Numbered from the stretch's first letter, positions 25,419 through 35,328 are shown. The stretch is DNA of 64,000 bases from Cellulomonas sp. SLBN-39 (GCF_006715865.1 NZ_VFOA01000001.1:3286001-3350000), one strand, 5' to 3'. Numbers and translations: made by a program. The notes: generated by a model not told the origin, from the letters alone.

Positions 25419-27386
25419 TCAGACGACGGTGAGGACGACCTCGGTGCCCTTGCGCACCTGCTCCCCGGCCGGGACGCTCTGCTGCCGCACGGTGCCGAAC
25501 AGACCGCCGAGCACGTTCTCCCGCTTCGCCGACAGCCCGAGGTCCTCGAGCTCCTTCTTGGCGACGGCGAACTGCTTGCCGGTCAGGTCGGGCATCTCGA
25601 CGGTCTCCGGACCGAGCGACACGACGACCTTCACCGTGTCGCCGCGGCGGGCCTCGGCGCTGGCGGCCGGCTCCTGGGAGATGATCAGGCCGGCGGCGAC
25701 GTCGTCGCTGTACTGCTCCGTCGCCTCGATCTTGAGGGCGTCGGGCTCGAGCTGGGCGGTCGCGTCCTCGACGCTGATCCCGATCACCGAGGTGACGGTC
25801 ACCGGCGCCGGTCCGGAGGAGACGACGAGCCGCACCGTCGAGCCGCGGCGGACCTCGGCCCCGGCCTCGGCGTCGGCACCGTCCTCGAGCGTCGCCGACA
25901 GCACCTGCCCCGACGGTGCGGTGTCGTGGTGCTCCGGCGTGCCGTAGTCCGCGACGAGGTCGGCGGACTCGAGTGCCCGCTTCGCGTCCGCCTGCATGGC
26001 GCCGACCAGCCCGTCGGGGACGGTCACCAGGTCGGGGCCCTTCGAGACGACGTACGCCACGGTGCCGTCCTTGCGGACGTCCTCCCCGGGGCCGGGGTCG
26101 GTCGAGACCACCGTGCCTGCGGGCACGACGTCGTCGAACGCCTCGGTCGGCGACGCGTCGAGGTTCGCGCGTGCGAGCGTCTGCGCCGCCTCGTCGGCGC
26201 TCGCGCCGACCACGGGCGGGACGGTGGTGTAAGCGCCCGGCCCGGCCAGGGCGTACCAGGCGCCGCCCCCGCCGAGCAGCGCCAGCACCAGCGCCACGAC
26301 GAGCACGGCACGCCAGGGGCGCCGGGCGCGCGCGGGAGCGGTGGCTGCCGGGCGCGCGGTGACGGCGCCGATCGGCAGGGCGACGGTGCTGCCGCGGGCG
26401 TCCAGCGCCAGGACCGTGGTCCGGCCGCTGTCGTCCGTCCCGGCGGGGGCGTCGTCGTCGGCGCCGGGGTCGGTGGCCGACGGCAGGACGATCGACGGCA
26501 CCACGTCCGCGCCCCGCGCCAGCGTCGCGTCGTCGAGGCTGGCCCGGGTGCGGCGGACCAGGTGGAGCGCGGCGGTCGCGTCGACCGGACGGTCCGCGGG
26601 CTCGCGGGCGGCCAGGGCGCCGACGAGCTCGTCGACCTCCGACGGCAGCCACTCCTGCAGCGACGACGGCGCCGGGACCTGCGAGTTGACGTGCTGGAAC
26701 GCGACCTGGATCGGCGTCTCGCCGACGAAGGGCTGACGCCCGGTGAGCATCTCGAACAGCATGACGCCGCACGCGTAGACGTCGGTGCGCACGTCGCTCG
26801 CGCCCTGCGCGACCAGCTCGGGTGCCAGGTAGGCGACGGTGCCCAGCACGGTGCCCGTCGTCGTCGACGTGACCTCCGTGACGGCCCGCGCCAGGCCGAA
26901 GTCCCCGACCCGGACGCGCCCGTCCGTGCCGATCAGCACGTTCTCCGGCTTGACGTCGCGGTGCACGAGGCCGACGCGGTGCGCCGTGGCGACGGCGTCG
27001 AGCACCTGCTCCAGCACGCGCAGCGCCTCGCCCACGGGCAGCGCGCCGCGCTCGCCGAGCGTGCGGCGCAGGGTCTGCCCGTCGACGTACTCCATCGTCA
27101 GGTACGACGTCTCGCCGTCGACGCCCTGGTCGAACACGGCGACGAGGCCCGGGTGGGTCAGGCGGGCCGCCGTGCGCGCCTCGCGGCGGAAGCGCGCCAC
27201 GAACGCCTCGCCCGACGTGCCCTCCGCGAGGTGCGGGTGCATGACCTTCAGCGCGACCTCGCGGTCCAGCCGGCGGTCGACCGCGAGGTACACCGTGGCC
27301 ATGCCGCCGCGCGCGATGCGTGAGACGACCTCGTACCGGCCGTCGACGAGACGGCCGACGAGCGGATCGGTGACGGTGGCTCCCAC
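25419..27386 (-). CDS. pknL: PASTA-domain Ser/Thr protein kinase (PknL-type locus)
   Basis: Membrane kinase sensing peptidoglycan. The 655 residues comprise a cytosolic kinase domain (about 13-280) with GGMATVYLA, Lys48 in VALKVM, HRDVKPEN (Asp144), DFG (Asp162) and a Thr-rich activation loop (TSTTTGT); a juxtamembrane linker rich in Asp, Ala and Pro; one transmembrane helix (about 359-381); and four PASTA repeats to the C-terminus. The GTG at 27386 is 7 nt past TAGACT, leaderless. Its neighbours aroG and an Rv2175c-like protein match the pknL region of M. tuberculosis, where Rv2175c is a PknL substrate. M. tuberculosis PknL has no PASTA domains; C. glutamicum PknL does. Confidence 0.9.
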   Translation of the reverse strand: MGATVTDPLVGRLVDGRYEVVSRIARGGMATVYLAVDRRLDREVALKVMHPHLAEGTSGEAFVARFRREARTAARLTHPGLVAVFDQGVDGETSYLTMEYVDGQTLRRTLGERGALPVGEALRVLEQVLDAVATAHRVGLVHRDVKPENVLIGTDGRVRVGDFGLARAVTEVTSTTTGTVLGTVAYLAPELVAQGASDVRTDVYACGVMLFEMLTGRQPFVGETPIQVAFQHVNSQVPAPSSLQEWLPSEVDELVGALAAREPADRPVDATAALHLVRRTRASLDDATLARGADVVPSIVLPSATDPGADDDAPAGTDDSGRTTVLALDARGSTVALPIGAVTARPAATAPARARRPWRAVLVVALVLALLGGGGAWYALAGPGAYTTVPPVVGASADEAAQTLARANLDASPTEAFDDVVPAGTVVSTDPGPGEDVRKDGTVAYVVSKGPDLVTVPDGLVGAMQADAKRALESADLVADYGTPEHHDTAPSGQVLSATLEDGADAEAGAEVRRGSTVRLVVSSGPAPVTVTSVIGISVEDATAQLEPDALKIEATEQYSDDVAAGLIISQEPAASAEARRGDTVKVVVSLGPETVEMPDLTGKQFAVAKKELEDLGLSAKRENVLGGLFGTVRQQSVPAGEQVRKGTEVVLTVV

Positions 27387-27393
27387 GCGCGGG

Positions 27394-27399
27394 AGTCTA
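27394..27399 (-). promoter_or_regulatory. Leaderless-type -10 of the PASTA kinase gene
   Basis: Minus-strand TAGACT, 7 nt, then GTG at 27386. Confidence 0.6.
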
Positions 27400-27448
27400 C
27401 GGTCCGCGATGGGCCGGACGGGTGAGGCTCGGCGCCGTCGTGCGCGTC

Positions 27449-28633
27449 TCAGCCGAACCGTGACATGAGCGTCTGGACGTTCGCCACGTACCGACGGGTG
27501 TCGGCGTACATGCCGTGGCGCTGCACGGACCCCGCACCCTGGTAGTACGACGCGATCGCGGTGGGCAGGTCGGGCGACGTGCGCACCAGGGTGCGCAGGA
27601 TCGCCACGCCCGCCACGACGTTGTCGTCGGGGTCGAGCAGGTCCAGGTCGCGGCCGACCATCTGCGACGCCCACTCGCCGGAGGTCGGGATGACCTGCAT
27701 CGTGCCGATCGCGTTGGCGGGGGAGACGGCCGTGTGGTTGAAGCCGGACTCCTGGTACGCGACCGCGAGGGCGAGGGCAGGGTCGACGCCCATCTGCGAC
27801 GCCGTGGCGCGCACCTTCTCCTGCATCTGCGCGCGGGTGGGGGTGGACTGCCCGACGAGCGTCGACTTGTTGGCGTTCGCGGCGGCCACGACGTCGTCGG
27901 CGTAGGTGCGGCCGGCGAAGGTGCTGCCCACCCGGTCCGTCGACGCGGTCGACGTCGTGCTCGTGGTGCCCGCGGACGCGCCGGGCACGGTGAGGCGCTG
28001 GCCGGCGCGGATGAACGCGCGGGCGTCGAGGCCGTTCGCGGCCACGACGGCCTGCACGGTCGTGCCGTGGCGGGCGGCGATCGCCGAGACGGTGTCGCCC
28101 GCGCGCACGGTGTAGCCGCCGGAGGTCGCCGTGGGGGTGGTCGCCGCCGGGGCCGTCGGCGTGCCCGCCCCACGGCCCGGGATCGTCAGCTGCTGGCCGA
28201 CGCGGATGAACGCGCGCCGGTCGAGCCCGTTGGCATGCACGATCCCCGCCACGGTGCTGCCGTACGCCCGGGCGATGGCCGAGACGGTGTCGCCGCCGCG
28301 CACGGTGTGGCTGCGCGCGGCGGGCGCGGACGGCGTGGGCGAGGTCGGCGTGCCCGCCGAGGACGACCCGGACGGGATCCGGAGCACCTGCCCGGCGTAG
28401 ATGCGCCCCGGGTCGGCCAGCCGGTTCGCCGACGTGATCGACGTGACCGTCGCGCCGGTGCGCTGCGCGATCCCCGAGACGGTGTCACCGTCGCGGACGC
28501 GGTAGTCGGAGTCGGCGTGCGCGCCGGTGGCGCTCGCGGCGATCGCGGCGCCCGCGAGGACGAGCGTGGCGCCCGTCCCGGTGGCGACGCGGCGGACAGG
28601 ACGCGCACGCAGCGCGTGTGCTCGAGACGACAT
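27449..28633 (-). CDS. LysM-repeat secreted lytic transglycosylase
   Basis: 394-residue secreted protein that should bind and cleave peptidoglycan. An N-terminal signal peptide (RRVATGTGATLVLAGAAIAA, ending near ATGAHA) is followed by three LysM domains (DYRVRDGDTVSGIAQRTG, SHTVRGGDTVSAIARAYG, YTVRAGDTVSAIAARHG) separated by Ser/Thr/Pro linkers, and a C-terminal SLT domain with the catalytic Glu in AVAYQESGFNHTAVSPANA, then GTMQVIPTSG and AIASYYQGAGSV. ATG 28633 follows a run of seven G residues. It sits between the kinase and the Rv2175c-like gene. Upstream are four GTCAC repeats. Confidence 0.92.
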   Translation of the reverse strand: MSSRAHALRARPVRRVATGTGATLVLAGAAIAASATGAHADSDYRVRDGDTVSGIAQRTGATVTSITSANRLADPGRIYAGQVLRIPSGSSSAGTPTSPTPSAPAARSHTVRGGDTVSAIARAYGSTVAGIVHANGLDRRAFIRVGQQLTIPGRGAGTPTAPAATTPTATSGGYTVRAGDTVSAIAARHGTTVQAVVAANGLDARAFIRAGQRLTVPGASAGTTSTTSTASTDRVGSTFAGRTYADDVVAAANANKSTLVGQSTPTRAQMQEKVRATASQMGVDPALALAVAYQESGFNHTAVSPANAIGTMQVIPTSGEWASQMVGRDLDLLDPDDNVVAGVAILRTLVRTSPDLPTAIASYYQGAGSVQRHGMYADTRRYVANVQTLMSRFG

Positions 28634-28678
28634 GGCCCCCCCAGGCTGTGGACGTCGTGCACCGCAGACGGGGTGCAA

Positions 28679-28711
28679 GTGACTGGTGTGACAGGTGTGA
28701 CAAAAAGTGAC
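28679..28711 (-). promoter_or_regulatory. Four GTCAC direct repeats upstream of the transglycosylase (MtrA-box-like)
   Basis: On the coding strand of the LysM gene GTCAC occurs four times, at plus positions 28679, 28688, 28697 and 28707, that is every 9-10 nt, 46-78 nt before the ATG. Tandem GTCAC boxes are known targets of the actinobacterial regulator MtrA, which controls cell-wall hydrolases. The regulator is inferred. Confidence 0.5.
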
Positions 28712-28777
28712 GCTAGACGAGGTCCAGACGCTTGGGAAGCCGAGCGTCCGATTCGCGGGGAGACGTGCCCGGGGCCG

Positions 28778-28783
28778 TAGGCT
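28778..28783 (+). promoter_or_regulatory. Leaderless-type -10 of the Rv2175c-like gene
   Basis: TAGGCT, 6 nt, then GTG at 28790. Confidence 0.6.
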
Positions 28784-28789
28784 GACCGG

Positions 28790-29212
28790 GTGAGTGGACG
28801 AGCTTCTGACCTGCCCGGCGACCTCGACGACATCGTCGGCGACTGGTTGACCGTGCCCGACGTGGCCGAGCGCCTCGGCATCGACGCCGGGCGCGTGCGC
28901 CGCCTGCTGCAGGAGGGTCGCCTGCTCGGGGTGCGTCGCGGCACCCCGCCCGTCGTCTCGGTCCCGGCCGCGTTCCTCGTGCCCGGGCACCTGGCCAACC
29001 CCGCGGCACCGGACCCGACGGCGACCGCGGGTTCCGCGGTCCTGGCCGCGCTGCAGGGGACCCTGACGGTCCTGCGCGACACCGGGTTCGACGACGCCGA
29101 GGCCGTCCGGTGGTTCTTCACCGACGAGGAGTCGCTCGGCACCACGCCCATCGCGGCGCTGCGCGCCGGCCGCAAGACCGAGGTGCGACGGGTCGCCCAG
29201 GCGCTGCTCTGA
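28790..29212 (+). CDS. Rv2175c-family DNA-binding protein
   Basis: A 140-residue protein with a winged helix-turn-helix of MerR/excisionase type (WLTVPDVAERLGIDAGRV, RRLLQEGRLLGVRRG) and a C-terminal helical domain (GTLTVLRDTGFDDAEAVRWF, TTPIAALRAGRKTEVRR). In M. tuberculosis Rv2175c is phosphorylated by the neighbouring kinase PknL at an N-terminal Thr, which abolishes DNA binding. Here the kinase gene is two genes away on the other strand, separated by the LysM transglycosylase; Ser residues exist near the N-terminus but the mycobacterial Thr site is not obvious. GTG 28790 is set by the leaderless promoter. DNA targets are unknown. Confidence 0.85.
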   Translation: MSGRASDLPGDLDDIVGDWLTVPDVAERLGIDAGRVRRLLQEGRLLGVRRGTPPVVSVPAAFLVPGHLANPAAPDPTATAGSAVLAALQGTLTVLRDTGFDDAEAVRWFFTDEESLGTTPIAALRAGRKTEVRRVAQALL

Positions 29213-29221
29213 GCACCTGTG

Positions 29222-29246
29222 CCGGCCGGGGTGACACCCGGGCCGG
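29222..29246. terminator. Possible hairpin between convergent genes
   Basis: CCGGCC-GGGGTG and CACCCG-GGCCGG can pair with one mismatch around a single A, just past the Rv2175c-like stop. The loop is very short, so the real structure would open further. Confidence 0.35.
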
Positions 29247-29296
29247 GTGACCGCTCGCGCGGCCCTGCCCCGGTGCACCGCGGGAGCGGCGGGCGG

Positions 29297-30418
29297 TCAA
29301 GCGCGGCGGTCGACCGCCGCGTGCGCGAGCGCGACCAGGTGGCCCCGCGCGGGCTCGGTCCACGGCCGGGCCTCCATGAGCGCGAACGCGGGGCCTGCGA
29401 GCTCGGTGATGAGCGCCTCGACCTGGTCGGGTGCGCCGGTGCGCCGCACGAGCGCCGCCAGCTGCGCGACCTCCTCGTCGTCGAGGTCCGGGGCGCCGAG
29501 CCGGTCGGTCAGGGTGACGACCGCCTCGTCGTCGCCGGCGGCGGCGGCCAGCGCCGCGGCCCGGGCGACGAGCACGGTCCGCTTGCCCTCCCGCAGGTCG
29601 TCCCCGGCGGGCTTGCCCGTCGTGGCCGGGTCGCCGAAGACGCCCAGGAGGTCGTCCCGGAGCTGGAACGCCTCGCCGAGCGGCAGCCCGATCTCGCGGC
29701 ACGCCGCGACGTCGGCCTCGTCCGCCCCCGCCAGCAGCGCCCCGAGCACCAGCGGGTGCTCGACGCTGTACCGGGCGGCCTTCGCCCGGATCACCCGGCG
29801 GGCCCGGGCCTCGTCCTCGGCCGGGTCCTCGCCCCACGGCAGGGCCTGGGCCAGCACGTCGAGGTACTGCCCGACCGTGACCTCGGTGCGCATGAGGTCG
29901 AACACGGCGCGCGCCGCCGTCGCCTCGGGCTCGTCGAACGCCCGGAGCGCGGCGGCCAGCTCCTGCTCGCTCGCGACCAGGGACAGGTCGCCGAGCAGGA
30001 TCGCCACGGACTCGCCGAACCGGTCGGCGTCACCGGCCCATGCGTGCTCGTGGTGCCGTGCGGCGAACGCGCGGTGCGCGGCGGGCAGCCCGCGCCGCGT
30101 GTCCGACCCGTCCATCACGTCGTCGTGGAAGAGCGCGGCGGCCTGGAACAGCTCCAGCGCGGCGCCGACGCGCAGCAGCGCCTGGGCCTGCGGGGTTCCC
30201 GGGCGGCCGCCGTGCGCGCGCCAGGACCACCAGCAGAACGCCGCCCGCAGGCGCTTGCCGCCCGCGACCATGCGGGCCACGGCGTCGAGCAGGGGGTCGG
30301 CGTCTGTGCCGAAGGGGGCGACCGTGTCACCGAGGTCGGCGACGTGCCGGGCGAGGGCCGCGTCCACCCCCTCACGCACGTTCTCGGCGTCGACGAGGGA
30401 GGGGGTGTGGGGGAGCAC
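29297..30418 (-). CDS. Polyprenyl diphosphate synthase (GGPP synthase type, IdsA-like)
   Basis: Chain-elongating trans-prenyltransferase making C15-C20 or longer diphosphates for quinones, carotenoids or lipid carriers. The 373 residues contain GGKRLRAAFCWW, the first Asp-rich motif ALFHDDVMDGSDTRRG, and the second QLRDDLLGVFGDP with GKPAGDDLREGKRT. Residues before the first motif are Ala/Leu (ALELFQAA), so chain length is not clear. GTG 30418 is 6 nt after TAGGGT, leaderless. The location beside the Rv2175c-like gene matches idsA2 (Rv2173) of M. tuberculosis. Confidence 0.92.
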   Translation of the reverse strand: MLPHTPSLVDAENVREGVDAALARHVADLGDTVAPFGTDADPLLDAVARMVAGGKRLRAAFCWWSWRAHGGRPGTPQAQALLRVGAALELFQAAALFHDDVMDGSDTRRGLPAAHRAFAARHHEHAWAGDADRFGESVAILLGDLSLVASEQELAAALRAFDEPEATAARAVFDLMRTEVTVGQYLDVLAQALPWGEDPAEDEARARRVIRAKAARYSVEHPLVLGALLAGADEADVAACREIGLPLGEAFQLRDDLLGVFGDPATTGKPAGDDLREGKRTVLVARAAALAAAAGDDEAVVTLTDRLGAPDLDDEEVAQLAALVRRTGAPDQVEALITELAGPAFALMEARPWTEPARGHLVALAHAAVDRRA

Positions 30419-30424
30419 GGTGAC

Positions 30425-30430
30425 ACCCTA
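30425..30430 (-). promoter_or_regulatory. Leaderless-type -10 of the prenyl synthase gene
   Basis: Minus-strand TAGGGT, 6 nt, then GTG at 30418. Confidence 0.6.
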
Positions 30431-30498
30431 GGCGAGACCCGGCCGGGTCCGCCGGTCCGTGCGCGACCTCGTGGCCCGGGGCCGTCCGGCGGCGGACC

Positions 30499-31029
30499 TC
30501 AGGGGACGACCGTGCCGCCCAGGGTGAGCGTGCGCACGCCGTCACGGTCGAGCACGCCCACGACGAGCAGCTCGCCGGCGTCGCCGCGCGCGAACGTCGA
30601 GCGCGCGGCCAGCCCGTCCTCGGGGGTGTCGGCCTGCTCGGTGAAGCCCGCCGCCACGAGGGGGTCGCGGACCGCCGCCACGAGCCCGGCCACGTCCTGG
30701 TCGGTGCGCAGGTTCAGGCTGATCCGCCACCGCCCGTCCTCGAGCTGCTCGGCGGACGAGACGAGGACCTCCGCGCCGTCGGGCACGGGCACCAGCCCGG
30801 TCGGGAAGCCCTCGACGAGCTCGCCGACGGCCGTGTGCTCGCCGACCGCGTCGGTGATCAACGACTCCGTCGGCTCGGGCGACGCGGCCGGCGCCGTCAC
30901 GGGCGACGTGGCGGTGGCGGCGGACGGGTCCGGGGCCGACGGGCCGGTGCACGCGCCCAGCAGCAGGCAGGTCGCGACCACGGCCCGCCAGGCGGCGGCG
31001 CGGCGGGCGCGGTCGGTCGGACGGGGCAC
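30499..31029 (-). CDS. Putative lipoprotein, unknown function
   Basis: A 176-residue exported protein. Signal: RARRAAAWRAVVATCLLLGA followed by Cys (lipobox LLGAC), then a Ser/Thr/Pro/Ala spacer. The mature domain (about 60-176) has alternating strands and helices (TGLVPVPDGAEVLVSSAEQL, GRWRISLNLRTDQDVAGLV, DPLVAAGFTEQADT) and ends LTLGGTVVP, suggesting a small alpha/beta domain. I do not recognise a family. GTG 31029 best fits the signal; an upstream ATG at 31071 would add 14 residues before it. It diverges from the DUF4192 gene. Confidence 0.7.
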   Translation of the reverse strand: MPRPTDRARRAAAWRAVVATCLLLGACTGPSAPDPSAATATSPVTAPAASPEPTESLITDAVGEHTAVGELVEGFPTGLVPVPDGAEVLVSSAEQLEDGRWRISLNLRTDQDVAGLVAAVRDPLVAAGFTEQADTPEDGLAARSTFARGDAGELLVVGVLDRDGVRTLTLGGTVVP

Positions 31030-31151
31030 CGCAGCAGGGTAGCGGGGCGGCGCCGGGCACGAGCCGTCCACAGCCCGTTCCGGACCGCGCCCGCCGTGGG
31101 CGTCGGTGCGGGGCGCCTCCGCGCCCGGCGCCCGTGCGGTGGGCTCCTCGC

Positions 31152-32291
31152 ATGGAACCCGCCACCACGCTGCGCATCGCCGAGCCGCGCGAGCTGCTCG
31201 CCTACGTGCCCTACCGGCTCGGCTTCGTCCCCGCCCGCAGCGCCGTCCTCGTCAGCCTCCGCGGACCGCGCCACGAGGTCGGCCTCGTCGTGCGCGTCGA
31301 CCTCGCCGACCTGCTCGACCCCGCCGACGGTGCCCGGGTCGCCCGGACCCTCGTCAGCCACCTGGACCGCGACGGGGCCCGCCGGGCCGTGCTCGTGCTG
31401 TACCTCCCGCAGGGGCCCGGCGTGCCGTCGGGCGCGCCCGCGCACCGGGCGGTCGCGCACGTGCGGCAGGCCGCCGACGTCCCGCTGGGCCCCGTCGACG
31501 TGCTCGTCGTCGGGGACGAGGGGTACGGGTGCCTGGCCTGCGACCACGGCTGCTGCCCGCCGGGCGGGCGCCCGCTGCGCGACCTGCAGTCGACGGCGGT
31601 CGGCGCCCGGATGGTGCTCGAGGGCGTGGCGGTCGCCGCCAGCCGCGCCGACGTCGCACGGATCGCGCTCGCGCCCGCCGAGGCGCGACGGTCGGTCGCC
31701 CGCGTCCGTGCCCGATGGGCCGCGGCCGCCCGCGACGCGCACGCGGCGGGCGGCGAGGGCCTCGCGGCGTGGCGTGCCGGCGTGCTCGCGGCGTGGCGGG
31801 TCGAGGTCGCACGGGCGGGCGACCCGACGGCGGTGCCGGCGCGGCCGACCGGCCTCGCGTGCCTCGGTCGCATCGAGGCCGGGCTCGCCGACCGGCGCGT
31901 CCGGGACGCCGTCCTCGTGACCTTCGTGCCGGGGACGGGGCGGCTCGCCGAGAGGTCGCTCGCCGGCGCAGGACCGGAGCCTGCTGACGACGCGGCGATC
32001 GGGCAGGCGGTCGCTGCCGTCGTCGACCCCGCGCGGGCCGTGCCGCCGCCGTCGACCACCGGGCTGCACGAGGCCGTGCTCGAGCGCGTCGTCGCGCACG
32101 GCGCGCGGGGTGCGCAGGCCCCCGCCCTGACGCTGCTCGGGCTGCTGGCCTGGTGGCGTGGCGACGGCGCGCGGGCGGGCGTCCTCGTCGGCATGGCGCT
32201 CGAGGACGAGCCGGGCCACCGGCTCGCGCTGCTGCTCGAGGGAACGCTCGACGCCGGCCTCGCACCCGGATGGGTGCGCCGCGACGCCTGA
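31152..32291 (+). CDS. DUF4192 protein
   Basis: A 379-residue cytosolic protein of the actinobacterial DUF4192 family, function unknown. The start [20 protein letters not shown] is the family signature, followed by a Rossmann-like alternation ([45 protein letters not shown]). A cysteine cluster [14 protein letters not shown] near residue 135 is striking. The C-terminal half repeats helical hairpins ([20 protein letters not shown]) like a TPR-like tail. ATG 31152 starts right at the signature. It lies upstream of usp and rpoD but separated by promoters. No function is inferred. Confidence 0.85.
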   Translation: MEPATTLRIAEPRELLAYVPYRLGFVPARSAVLVSLRGPRHEVGLVVRVDLADLLDPADGARVARTLVSHLDRDGARRAVLVLYLPQGPGVPSGAPAHRAVAHVRQAADVPLGPVDVLVVGDEGYGCLACDHGCCPPGGRPLRDLQSTAVGARMVLEGVAVAASRADVARIALAPAEARRSVARVRARWAAAARDAHAAGGEGLAAWRAGVLAAWRVEVARAGDPTAVPARPTGLACLGRIEAGLADRRVRDAVLVTFVPGTGRLAERSLAGAGPEPADDAAIGQAVAAVVDPARAVPPPSTTGLHEAVLERVVAHGARGAQAPALTLLGLLAWWRGDGARAGVLVGMALEDEPGHRLALLLEGTLDAGLAPGWVRRDA

Positions 32292-32352
32292 ACGCGCCCG
32301 CCGCGCGCGACGGCCAGGACCGGTCCCGGTCGTCGGGGCGCCCGCACTCCGG

Positions 32353-32358
32353 TACGGT
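32353..32358 (+). promoter_or_regulatory. Candidate -10 of the usp gene
   Basis: TACGGT 49 nt before the ATG. The leader can form GCCGGG/CCCGGC and contains a GAGGAGG ribosome-binding site. Confidence 0.45.
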
Positions 32359-32407
32359 CGCGTCAGGCGGGCCGGGACTGCGGCCCGGCACGAGGAGGTC
32401 AACGTCG

Positions 32408-32800
32408 ATGGGCATCGTTGTCGGGTACCTGGCGACCCCGGAGGGTCGGGCTGCGCTCGGCGCAGCGGTCGGGGAGGCCCGGCTCCGCGGCACCCGCGTG
32501 GTCGTGGTGCTCAGCGCCCGGCCCGACGAGAGCGCCGAGCGTCGCGCGGAGACGGATGCGGCCCTGGCCGCGGCGTCGGCCGAGCTCACCGCCGAGGGCG
32601 TCGAGCACGAGGTGCGACGCCTGGAGGGCGGCGACGCGGCGGACGACCTCATCACGACCGCCGAGCAGATCGACGCGTGCCTCATCGTCCTGGGTCTGCG
32701 CCGACGCAGCCCGGTCGGCAAGCTGATCCTCGGCGCGAACGCGCAGCGGGTGCTCTTCGACGCGCCCTGCCCGGTGCTGACGGTCAAGCCCACTGCCTGA
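32408..32800 (+). CDS. Universal stress protein (single UspA domain)
   Basis: A 130-residue stress protein. N-terminal strand [20 protein letters not shown], then [33 protein letters not shown] and the ATP-binding C-terminal motif [16 protein letters not shown] ending CPVLTVKP. The G-2X-G-9X-G(S/T) motif is altered ([20 protein letters not shown]), so ATP binding is not certain. Preceded by GAGGAGG with 6-7 nt spacing to ATG 32408. The gene is followed by a hairpin and then the rpoD promoter region. Confidence 0.88.
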   Translation: MGIVVGYLATPEGRAALGAAVGEARLRGTRVVVVLSARPDESAERRAETDAALAAASAELTAEGVEHEVRRLEGGDAADDLITTAEQIDACLIVLGLRRRSPVGKLILGANAQRVLFDAPCPVLTVKPTA

Positions 32801-32835
32801 GCGAGCGCGGCGCCGGTCCGGCGGCGCGCAGCTCG

Positions 32836-32867
32836 GGACGACGGGGAATCCCGGGGGCCCGTCGTCC
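32836..32867 (+). terminator. Hairpin after usp
   Basis: A 10-bp perfect stem, 32836-32845 with 32858-32867, 35 nt past the usp stop. It overlaps a possible sigma-R-type promoter described separately. Confidence 0.5.
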
Positions 32868-32870
32868 GTT
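32845..32870 (+). promoter_or_regulatory. Possible SigR/SigH-type promoter of rpoD
   Basis: GGAAT (32845-32849), 18 nt, GTT (32868-32870) matches the oxidative-stress sigma consensus GGAAT-N18-GTT. S. coelicolor hrdB is known to have such a promoter. The match overlaps the usp hairpin, so chance cannot be excluded. Confidence 0.4.
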
Positions 32871-32978
32871 GGACGCACAGAGCCCCGCACCCCGCGCCTG
32901 CCGTGGTGGCGTCGTGCTGCCGTCGCCCTGTGCTGCCGTCACCCGCCCGGTCCTCCGGCCGGGTGCCCGTGGGGTCGG

Positions 32979-32984
32979 TACAAT
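32979..32984 (+). promoter_or_regulatory. Vegetative -10 of rpoD
   Basis: TACAAT, close to the TATAAT consensus and unusually AT-rich here (GTACAATATCC), 67 nt before the rpoD GTG. No clear -35 at 16-18 nt. Confidence 0.5.
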
Positions 32985-33051
32985 ATCCGTCAGTCTCCCG
33001 GTCCTTCGGATCCTCCGCAGATCCGGCTGCCGCGCTGCCGAAAGGTCCTTC

Positions 33052-34620
<1,569 letters not shown>

Positions 34621-34652
34621 GCACGACGCGCGGCCGACGGGTCGCGAACCGC

Positions 34653-34695
34653 GCAGAGGACCCCCGTGACCGTCGAGGTCGCGGGGGTCCTCTGC
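34653..34695 (+). terminator. Terminator hairpin of rpoD
   Basis: 34653-34671 pairs with 34677-34695 (18 Watson-Crick pairs and one G-T) around GTCGA, 32 nt past the stop. Confidence 0.8.
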
Positions 34696-34791
34696 TGCGT
34701 CGTCCGTGGCGCCGCCCCGGCCCGTGGCGCCTCCCCAGCCCGTGCGGCGAGCCGGCACGTGTGCCGGCGCGGCCGTCCCGGTGGGGACGCG

Positions 34792-34822
34792 ACGAGGCCC
34801 GGACCTGCGGTCCGGGCCTCGT
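34792..34822 (-). terminator. Terminator hairpin of the DUF7455 gene
   Basis: A 14-bp perfect stem, 34792-34805 with 34809-34822, around TGC, about 40 nt past the stop of the minus-strand gene. Confidence 0.7.
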
Positions 34823-34860
34823 GGTCGGTGCGCGTCGGGACGCGCGTTCCGGGTCTGGCG

Positions 34861-35085
34861 TCAGACGGTCGCTCCCGCACCGTGCTCGGCGTGCAGACGA
34901 TCGGTCTCGTCCTGCACGTGCGTCGCGACGGAGGAGAACTTCGGGGCGTGCTCCCGCGCGTGGTGAGCGCAGAACAGCAGCTCTCCCACCGGCAGCACGA
35001 CACGGACGTAGGCCTGTGCGTTGCAGCGGTCGCAGCGGTCGGCGGTCGTCAGCGGGGCCATCGAGTCGGTCGTCGTCCCAGTCAC
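34861..35085 (-). CDS. DUF7455 small zinc-ribbon-like protein
   Basis: A 74-residue protein of a family found beside the principal sigma gene in actinobacteria. Core: LTTADRCDRCNAQAYVRVVL followed by GELLFCAHHAREHAPKF; the CxxC and CxHH sets could bind a zinc ion. The remainder is helical (VATHVQDETDRLHAEHGA). Start is uncertain: GTG 35085 directly after GGAGGC (short spacing) or ATG 35061, eight codons in. Function unknown; synteny with rpoD and parE also holds in Streptomyces. It diverges from parE. Confidence 0.75.
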   Translation of the reverse strand: MTGTTTDSMAPLTTADRCDRCNAQAYVRVVLPVGELLFCAHHAREHAPKFSSVATHVQDETDRLHAEHGAGATV

Positions 35086-35315
35086 GCCTCCATACAACCA
35101 TCCGTTCGCGCGATCGTTCCCCTCGGGGACGGGTGGTTCGCTCTCTGCGTACAAGATCGTTGCGTCCCGACAACATGTTCGTGACACCGGGGCGCGCGTC
35201 CCGGGCACCGGCGTCACACGTCCGACACGTGGACGCCGACGTGCTGGACGTCGGACACCCGGCGCGGACCTGCGCCGGCGCCGGGCGTCGCCACGGGTGC
35301 GTGGGCGGGCGCGAC

Positions 35316-35321
35316 TACCAT
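35316..35321 (+). promoter_or_regulatory. Leaderless-type -10 of parE
   Basis: TACCAT, 7 nt, then GTG at 35329. Confidence 0.55.
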
Positions 35322-35328
35322 CGGGGCC

